Shown in pieces: positions 56,606 through 64,000 of a stretch of DNA of 64,000 nt. The stretch lies in NCBI RefSeq assembly GCF_030052815.1, contig NC_079495.1, forward strand, positions 32,893,967-32,957,966, given 5' to 3'. Source of the stretch: Hevea brasiliensis. Its lineage: Eukaryota; Streptophyta; Magnoliopsida; Malpighiales; Euphorbiaceae. The notes beneath the pieces were generated by a model that saw only the letters and a program-made list of their open reading frames with translations, did no database searches and was not told the origin of the DNA. A program made the position numbers and the translations under genes. Positions within the stretch are counted from its first letter, which is position 1, and every line of letters starts with the position of its first letter.

Positions 56606-59512
56606 CATAAATCCTATAATTAATAAATTAACTAAAGTGATTTTTTTGGTCTTCCATAAGACAAAATACTTAAAAGAAAAGAAAAGAAAAAAAAAATTTA
56701 TTTGGTCTTCTTCCGTGTCCCTTGCCGCCCTCACTCTCTCCCTCACATCTCCATGGTTAGACCTCCATTAATGCTTGCACTCAAGCTTAAATATCTTCAC
56801 TAAACCCTAATAGCTCCCATAAAAACCTCATTAGAGCTTGTTATCTCAACCTAAGAAGAAGATTGAAAGAAGAAAGAAGAACAAAAGATAGAGATTTGAA
56901 GTTCTAAGAAAGGTTAGTATGCTAACTTTCAATTTCCTACTTTAAATGCATGTTTAGTTACTTAAATGAACTTAGAAACTAATGAAATGAAATAAAAACA
57001 TGCGTGGAGGACCAAACTGAATTTCGGCCAGCAGGTGTATGGGAGTATATTTGTATGGTTTGATGGATTTGAATGAGTTTATGGACCTCCATTAGTTGAA
57101 TGATTATAGTTAAAAGCATTGAATTGGTTAAATGCAATAATTAGTGTGAATTAGGGTTTTGGACATTAGGATTTAGAGACAAAAATGTAAGAAATTTGTA
57201 AATGATGTCCTTGACCTAGTTTAAGGAGAGAAATGGTCAATTGTGACCTAATGAGGTGTGTTAGGAGTGTTTGAATCAAAACCAAATTCGGATTGAGTGT
57301 GGTCATGCTGCTGGCAGCATGACCAAGTTACCTTTGAGGGACCAAAAATGAAATTTTACAGTCCAATTGGTATGAGACCAATTGGGAATGAAAATAGATA
57401 CTAAATGACACAATTTTCATTTAGGATGCATGCCCTAAAAGTGACCAAAACCTAGTGAACAAATTGACCAAACTTGGAAAATCACAGTCTGCCCTGTACA
57501 AACTGACCTATTTGTTCATTTGGCCATAACTTGAGCTAGGCAGGTCTAAATGACCTGAAATTTACCAGTGGTTAGATGAGATATAGACCTAAAACTTCCA
57601 TGAAGAACACAAACCCAAACTACTCCATTAACCAAGTCATTTGGCCACCCCAAATTGGTGACCTAAAACTGCCAGAACCAAAATTGCCCAAAAAATCTGG
57701 GTTGAATCCAATCCGGCAGCCATGGTTCAAATGGTTATAACTTGGGCTACAAAACACTAATTAGAGTGATGTAAAAAGGAGAATAAACTTAAGACAATAG
57801 GAAACATTTTTTGTGAATAAAGTTCTACCAAATTCCAACAGGAAAGTGACCAATGGAACAGTGCAACCTTAGACACCAAAACTGAAAATTTATCAAATTT
57901 GCCTAAAAGACTTAGAATTTGAATAAACAACCAAAACCAACAAATTTAGTGACCAAAATGTGGTATGTGGGTGAATTTGGAATTCCCATACCTATTAAGC
58001 TTTAGAAAGTCAACAATTTGACTTGAATAGTGTAGTGAATAGTAACCCCGAAATACAAAATTTCAAGAATGTCGAGTTTAGCACGTTAGAGCTAGGTAAA
58101 AGTGAAGTTAAATTTATTTTTGGATTTATGCTAAGTTATGATACTGAAATACTATAAAATTGTGTGTTTCAGTAGAAAAGAATACCAGGAAAGAACCCGA
58201 GGAACCGAGTCAAGGCCAAGAGGCGACTCGCTTGAGGTTTGTGCACAACATCACTATGCTTTAAAATTCATTGATAAAGTGAATGAAATACGTATTTTAC
58301 TTTTGCTTTTAATTGTTGAAAGTTTATTTGTGACATTATTTATGATATTTTGATTTAAACTGTGAAAGTTATTGTATATATTTGAAATAGCAATGTTCAG
58401 CAAATTGTTAAGATAAGTTTTGAAACCACAGTGTCATGTCCATATATTTGAACACCTCACTAGCATGACTAGTAGGGGTAATTAGTTTCGAATTTTGATT
58501 CCTTCTCTGGAGAAGTATTGAGGTGTGCCAGTAGAAGATGATTTGAATGGATATCCATATATTTGAGCTAGCTAGCCTTGTGATGTGACTTCTCCTTAGC
58601 CTCTGGCTATTGAGATTATATTTGTTTCGAATGGCATGATCTAACTATGGGTTTTATGAAATGTGTTTGATACTTCGAAATGAAATTGTTTAGAATAAAA
58701 TCTCATAATTCATGTTTTGTGTTTAATTCGCATGCTCAGTTCTATTTTTGAATAAATGTGATTTAAATTCTGCATAAATATTATTTTAGTATGTTGTGCA
58801 CCACTGAGTCCTAGTACTCAGCGATAGCTGTTATTGCTGTCGCAGATATAGAGACTAGAGGAAGCGGTATTTCTTGAGGATTGAGGATCTATCAGCTTGA
58901 AGTTATCGGGTATAATTTATACCCTGACTGTAAATATTTCTTTTGATGTATGTATTGCACATAAATGTATGGACATGTAAATTCGGTCTTGAGCAGCTTG
59001 TACAAAGTTTGTATAAAATTTGTAATAAATTTTAGTTTGGAATTTCTGAATGTAAATTTTAGTATGATGTATATATAAATTGTTTGTTTTTAATGAAATA
59101 TGAATGAATGATATTGATTGACAGTATCTTGGGGATTGTTGAATTTTGAAATTGTGAAATTGGTTGAGATTGATTGTGAATTTGAAGAAGTGGTTGAAAA
59201 ATTATTGGAAGTGCTTTTTTTTTAGGTATCTGAAGAACTGTTTTCTCAAAATACAGACAAAACTCTGTCAAAATTTTGATAAAATTTGCGGAAAAATAAA
59301 ATGGGCCAAAAATATTAACCAGTTTTAATTTTAATTAAAGGTTTTAAATACCTATTAGAAAATGCTCACCACTTATCAAAAATAAGAAAATTGTTTTAAA
59401 TTCCTTTGTAGGGTACTTAATGAGTTATCGGTAGGTAAAGTTCAGTAATTCATTAGGTATTCTACGGGATTATGTTATGCCTTACAGAGGGGTAAGGTGT
59501 GACATGTTTTAG

Positions 59513-59524
59513 TGGTATCAGAGC
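59513..59524 (+). other. Primer binding site of M
   Basis: TGGTATCAGAGC, a perfect match to the initiator-Met complement, eight bases after the LTR end. Confidence 0.95.
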
Positions 59525-59693
59525 AAATTTTTTAAGTATGTTTTAACTTGAGAATTTGTGTCTTTTCTTTGTTAAGTACAACTGCTCGATGTCCATATTT
59601 GTTACATACAGTGCATTACATCATAAAAATGAACTAACGGAGGGAAATCTCCTTGTGTTACTTGTTCAAGAGATACCCTAACATCAGATTGAA

Positions 59694-60676
59694 GTGGAAG
59701 AAGGAAATCGCTCAGTCGAGCAATCTGTTGAAGCTGAGGCACAAGGGGAAGCCCCAGCTTTACAGAATGTTAGTGGATCAGTAGCACCACCAGTAAATCT
59801 GCGATTTCTGCCGCAGTTTACCTGATAGATGGCTGCGATGTTTCAACAAATGGCTAGGGGTATGCCTGTTCAAGCTCCACCCCAGACACCTGTGGCATAA
59901 CCACAACCTCCAGCTAAACAATATGATAAGTTATTGAAGTATGGGGCTACTGAATTTAAGGGTACAGTGGACCCTTTAGAGGTAGGACAATGGCTTGAAA
60001 GGATGGATAGAGTATTTAAGAAGCTACATTGTCAAGATGAACTGAAGTTTGAATACTCTGTGTCTCTACTGCAAGGGAATGCGTATGATTGGTGGAAGAC
60101 TATCCCCCATAGCTTGGCTGAACTACCAGTACTGACCTGGGATGACTTCATCAGAGAGTTCAGATAGAAATACGTCCCAGACGCATATGTGGATCAGAAG
60201 TTACAAGAGTTTCTGAATCTAAAATAAGGCAACAGAACAGTGGCAGAGTATGAGAGGGAGTTCTCCCGCTTAAGTCACTATGCAGGGAGTTTCCTTACTA
60301 CCAGCAAGGCAAGATGTAAGAGATTTGAGACTGGTTTGAAGCCCAGTTTGAGAATGTAAGTAGTGGGATTCAGGCACAACAATTTTTTAGAACTCATGTC
60401 GCAAGCACTTGAGCTAGAAAGGATTGAATCAGAGGCGACCCCAATAAAAGAAAAATCAGAGGAAGCTGAGAAATTAGAGAAAGACAAGGGGGAAAAGTCA
60501 GTAGAGTCGAGTTTTGGTAGTACCTCTGGAAAGAAGAAGAAGTTTAGTGGACCCAGCAGGGGTCGAGGTGGAAGATTTGGTAGGCGCAGATTTTCTGGAC
60601 AAAGACCCCAGTGTCCAGTCAACGATCGGCGAGGTTCACATTACGCACCTGTGAGACTTGTGGCAAGATTCATGGA
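59694..60676 (+). pseudogene. gag of M, start codon lost and four stops
   Basis: The sequence equivalent to the ATG of C reads GTG at 59694 (VEEGNRSVEQ), with two bases lost just before. A frame break follows near 59810, then QQMARGMPVQAPPQTPVA, stop at 59898, YGATEFKGTVDPLEVGQWLE, AYDWWKTIPHSLAELPVL, stop at 60165, KYVPDAYVDQKLQEFLNLK, stop at 60225, TVAEYEREFSRLSHYAG, stop at 60357, and the Lys/Glu-rich and Gly/Arg-rich tail. All four stops sit where sister copies have Gln. Confidence 0.88.
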
Positions 60677-61732
60677 GGGGAATGTTATTGGACCACTGGA
60701 GCCTGCTTTAACTGTGGAGGCAAGGGCCATATAGCTAAAGAATGCACTAGTGCTCTGAGATATGGTCAAGCTCCTACTACTACCAAGGGATCTATTCAGA
60801 GTCCTGCTCCCAGAGGTTCACAATCAGTTAGTAGAGGAAGAGGCAAAGGTAGAGGCACTGCTTCTGGCAGTCAGGGCACGATTGGTCAGTCGGCACAAGG
60901 GAGTGCTTCAGCCAGAGTCTACAAAATGAGACAACAAAAAGAGGCTAAGACTTCTGATATTGTAGCTGGTACATTCTCTATCTCTGATCGAGAAGTATTT
61001 GTATTGTTTGACCCGGGTTCAACCCATTCATATGTTAGTGCTAGCATAGTCAGTTCACTTGCTGTTTCATGTGTCCAAATGGGTTTTGAAGTGCTAGTAA
61101 CTAGTCCGTTAGGACAAGAGGTCTGGGTCAACAGAATTTATAGAGACTGTCCTTTGGTGATGCAAGGACATGTTTTTCTGTCAGATTTGATTGAAATGCC
61201 CTTTAGAGATTATGATATTATCTTGGGCATGGATTGGTTAGCCAGGCATCACGCCATGATTGACTATAGACTGAAGACAGTCACTTTTAGTCTCCCTTTG
61301 TACGGTGATGTGGTAATACATGGGGAGAGGCATTTACTACTATCAAACATCATTTCAGCTGCACTAGCCAGAAGGATGATTAGAAAGGGGTGTGAAGCAT
61401 GCTTGGCACATGTGATAGACACCCAAGTGGGGAGTCCAGCACTGAGAGACATCCCTACTGTATGTGACTGTCCGGATGTATTTCCTGATGAACTGCCAGG
61501 ATTACCTCTAGAAAGAGAGGTGCAGTTTGAGATTGATGTTATGCCTGGTGTGGACCCAATCTCTATAACACCATATAGAATGGCACCTGCAGAATTGAAA
61601 GAGTTGAAAGTTCAGTTGCAAGAGCTACTTGACAAGGGCTTTATCCGCCCCAGTGTGTCACCTTGGGGAGCGCCAGTGTTGTTTGTTAAGAAGAAGGATG
61701 GCACTCTCCGGCTATGCATTGACTATCGGTAG
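60611..61732 (+). pseudogene. Zinc knuckle, protease and RT start of M (373 codons)
   Basis: Open for 373 codons from an internal ATG. The Cys-rich segment and an intact CCHC knuckle ([14 protein letters not shown], about 60700-60745) come first, then the basic linker, protease [19 protein letters not shown] (about 60990-61050), [30 protein letters not shown], the PR-RT linker and the first RT blocks ([38 protein letters not shown]). It ends at TAG 61730-61732, replacing Gln in YRQLNK. Confidence 0.92.
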
Positions 61733-62353
61733 TTGAATAAGGTGACAATAAAGAACAGATACCCATTGCCCCGCATTGATAACTTATTTGATCAGTTGAG
61801 GGGTGCAGCTGTGTTCTCCAAAATTGATGTGAGATCAGGTTATTATCAACTGAAAGTACAAGAGCAGAGTATTCCTAAAATTGCCTTTAGAACCCGCTAT
61901 GGCCACTATGAATTCTTGGTCATGCCATTCGGGTTAACTAATGCTCCGGCTGCTTCTATGGACCTGATGAATACTATCTTCAGACCATACCTCGACTTGT
62001 TTGTCGTGGTATCTATAGATGATGTATTGGTCTATTCGAGGAATGCAGAAGAGCATGATAGATATCTGCGGATTGTACTGCAGACTTTGAGAGAGAAACA
62101 ACTATATGCCAAATTGTCGAAGTGTGAATTTTGGCTAAAGGAAATATCTTTCTTGAGGCATGTAGTATCAGAAGAGGGTATCAAGGTAGATCCAAGTAAG
62201 ATTGAAGCTGTCCTTAATTGGAGGCCACCTAAAAATGTCACAGAGATTCGTAGTTTTCTGGGTTTAGCTGGATACTACCGTCAGTTTGTGAAGGGATTCT
62301 CCATGTTGGCATCTCCATTGACCAAGCTGCTTAGAAAAGATGTGAAATTTTAG
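61733..62353 (+). pseudogene. RT core of M
   Basis: It continues the previous frame after the [52 protein letters not shown], then [14 protein letters not shown], where the two catalytic Asp are kept but Phe before them is Ser. The thumb follows ([39 protein letters not shown]). It ends at TAG 62351-62353, in place of Gln in KFQW. Confidence 0.92.
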
Positions 62354-62656
62354 TGGACGGATAAATGCCAACAGAGTTTTGATGAATTGAAGAAATGTTT
62401 GACTGAAGCTCCAGTCCTGACTTTACCTACTCTGGGTAAAGAATACACAGCTTATAGTGATGCTTCTCACAATGGGTTAGGCTATGTATTGATGCAAGAT
62501 TGAAATGTCATTGCCTATGCATCACGCCAGCTAAAACAGCATGAGAGGAACTATCCGACACATGACTTGGAGCTTGCAGCTACTGTGTTTACTCTTAAGA
62601 TCTGGAGACACTATTTGTATGGGGAAAAGTGTTAAATCTACACAGATCATAAGAGT
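62354..62656 (+). pseudogene. RNase H N-terminal part of M
   Basis: [17 protein letters not shown] (first Asp), then TGA at 62501-62503 where sister copies have Arg (CGA-to-TGA), then [40 protein letters not shown] and TAA at 62633-62635 in KCYIYTDH (Tyr to stop, a transversion). Confidence 0.88.
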
Positions 62657-63517
62657 TTGAAGTATTTGGGCACTCAGAAAGAGTTAAATTTGAGACAGAG
62701 GAGATGGTTAGAGTTAATAAAAGACTATGATTGTCTTATAGACTATCAGCCAGGGAAAGCTAATGTTGTGGCTGATGCCTTAAGTCGCAAGACTATGGCA
62801 AGTCTACGGGTTACGCCTTTTTCTTTGATACATGAGTTAAGATCATTGCATGCCAGCTTAGAGATTAATGATGATGGGCAAACAGCAGTTGTATGGCATG
62901 TACAACCAATGTTGATTGATCAGATCAGAATGGCTGCTCAGAATGATCAGAAGTATCAAAAGCTATTGGAAGAAGTCAGGCAAGGCAAAAAACCAGAATT
63001 ATCAATCAGAGATGATGGTCCACTACTACACCAGGGTAGAATGTGTGTTCCTAATGATGTTAATTTGAGGCAAATCATTTTGAAGGAAGCACATGAGTCT
63101 CCTTTTGCCATGCACCCTGGTGGCACAAAAATGTATAAAGGGCTAAAGGAGCATTACTGGTGGATGGGTATGAAAAGAGATATGGCAGAGTTTATTTCCA
63201 AATGCCTAACTTATCAGCAAGTGAAGGCAGAGCATCAAGTACCCACTGGGTTATTACATCCACTACTAATACCAGAGTGGAAATGGGAGAGAATAACAAT
63301 GGATTTTGTGATGGGACTTCCGAGGACACAGAAGAGTCATGATGCAGTTTGGGTCATTATTGACAGACTGACCAAGTCTGCTCATTTTCTGCTAGTTCGG
63401 ATGGACTACAGTTTAAAAAGATTGGCCAAATTGTACATTGATGAGATTGTGAGACTGCATGGAGTGCCAAGATCCATCGTATCAGACAGAGATCCTAGGT
63501 TCACTTCTAGATTCTAG
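62657..63517 (+). pseudogene. RNase H end, zinc domain and INT core of M
   Basis: Open for 286 codons: [36 protein letters not shown], then the INT zinc domain [20 protein letters not shown] and [13 protein letters not shown]. The last Cys of the zinc site is Tyr (TGT to TAT). The INT core starts with [20 protein letters not shown] and reaches [12 protein letters not shown], ended by TAG at 63515-63517 in place of Trp. Confidence 0.9.
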
Positions 63518-64000
63518 GGTAGTCTTCAGAGAGCCCTAGGAACCAGATTGAACTTTAGTACGGCATTCCACCCACAGACAGATGGCCAGTCTAAGAGGGT
63601 AATTCAGATCTTGGAGGACATGCTATGGGCTTGTGCGATTGAATTTGAGGGCAGTTGGGATACACACTTGCCTTTGATTGAGTTTGCTTACAATAACAGC
63701 TACCAATCAAGCATTGGGATGCCTCCATATGAAGCTTTGTATGGAAGAAAATGTAGAACCCCGTTGTGTTGGGATGACGTGGGTGAAAGGAAGATGATTA
63801 GACTCGAAATTATTCAGCAGACTGAAGAGAAAATCAAGGTGATCAGAGATCAACTTAAGACTGCATCAGATAGTAAGAAGTCCTACATTGATTTGAAAAG
63901 AAGGGATATTGAGTATGCAGTGGATGAGAAAGTTTTCCTCAAAGTTTCTCCTTAGAAGAGAATTATGAGATTCAGCAAAAAGGGGAAACTGAGTCCTCGT
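63518..64000 (+). pseudogene. INT core end and C-terminus of M, runs off window
   Basis: [19 protein letters not shown] has Lys (AAG, 63593-63595) at the third catalytic position. YEALYGRKCRTPLCWDD, DLKRRDIEYAVDEKVFLKVS follow, then TAG at 63953-63955 where Trp is expected. The frame continues past it (KRIMRFSKKGKLSPR) to the window end. Confidence 0.9.

Larger units (their letters stand above)
56024..59504 (+). repeat. 5' LTR of M (3481 bp)
   Basis: It starts TGTAACACCCC and ends GGTAAGGTGTGACA. It shares the family landmarks (5S-like module, the CACTGAG...CAGCGATAGC block near 58803-58830, the CGGGTATAAT block near 58906) with A, C, D and I, but differs elsewhere. Open frames at 56565-56771 and 58138-58353 are short and not shared. 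Confidence 0.93.
56024..64000 (+). mobile_element. Element M: Ty3/gypsy, runs off the window
   Basis: 5' LTR, primer site, gag, PR, RT, RNase H and INT on the plus strand; the chromodomain and 3' LTR lie beyond 64000. Its protein sequence is a close relative of C and D, but its LTR is clearly diverged, so it is a distinct subfamily. It is inserted in the gag of I. Confidence 0.93.

Noticed and set aside
56513..56771. Frames on both strands near the poly-A run of M
   Set aside because: Low-complexity and within the LTR; the palindromic repeat makes similar words on both strands.
60611..63955. Endogenous pararetrovirus (caulimovirid) as source of the RT/RNase H
   Set aside because: LTRs, polypurine tracts, primer sites, integrase with chromodomain and target repeats all show Ty3/gypsy retrotransposons.

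Overview
The window is plant repeat DNA, almost certainly heterochromatin of a eudicot nuclear genome. It is AT-rich and consists of LTR retrotransposons from end to end. I see no host gene, tRNA, rRNA gene or CRISPR array. The species cannot be fixed from sequence alone. Two superfamilies are present: Ty3/gypsy elements of chromovirus type (LTRs about 3-4 kb, tRNA-iMet primer site, gag-PR-RT-RNase H-INT order, a C-terminal chromodomain in the best copy) and Ty1/copia elements (LTR about 2.07 kb, INT before RT). Letters A-M name the elements here.

Layout. The outermost sequence is a broken copia pol, element G (minus). Only about 1 kb of it is in view: 29593-30554 and 37423-37491. Three insertions split it: copia J at 29592, composite copia L (30555-37422, near-matching target repeats) and gypsy I at 37492. 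To the left, J contains K, K contains H, H contains D, D contains E, E contains B and B contains A. This is an eight-level nest whose left halves lie outside the window, so reading from base 1 rightwards one passes A (1-7556), B (7557-12807), E (12808-13433), D (13434-24717), H (24718-26266), K (26267-27227), J (27228-29592) and G. To the right, I (minus, 37492-56023) is interrupted in its 3' LTR by the complete gypsy element C (39611-51092, target repeat CCCAA) and in its gag by M (56024 to past the window end).

Coding state. Every gag-pol is broken. Most premature stops that can be placed against a sister copy are C-to-T or G-to-A changes (CAG/CAA to TAG/TAA, TGG to TAG/TGA), the decay expected of methylated repeats. 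Longest surviving frames are the PR-RT of C (44443-45897), the INT-chromodomain of C (47332-48138), the gag-PR-RT of M (60611-61732) and the gag of L (33338-34012).

Most notable observations: (1) every gypsy LTR whose 5' part is visible carries, about 175-200 bp from its start, a module resembling the A-box to C-box part of plant 5S rRNA; (2) L is bounded by minus-strand LTR ends while its interior runs plus, with an 80-bp-arm palindrome at one junction; (3) D, I and M share Lys in place of the third catalytic acidic residue of integrase; (4) the pol of A is replaced by about 0.9 kb of unrecognised sequence; (5) C has a patch of clustered indels and new CpGs, perhaps a sequencing artefact.
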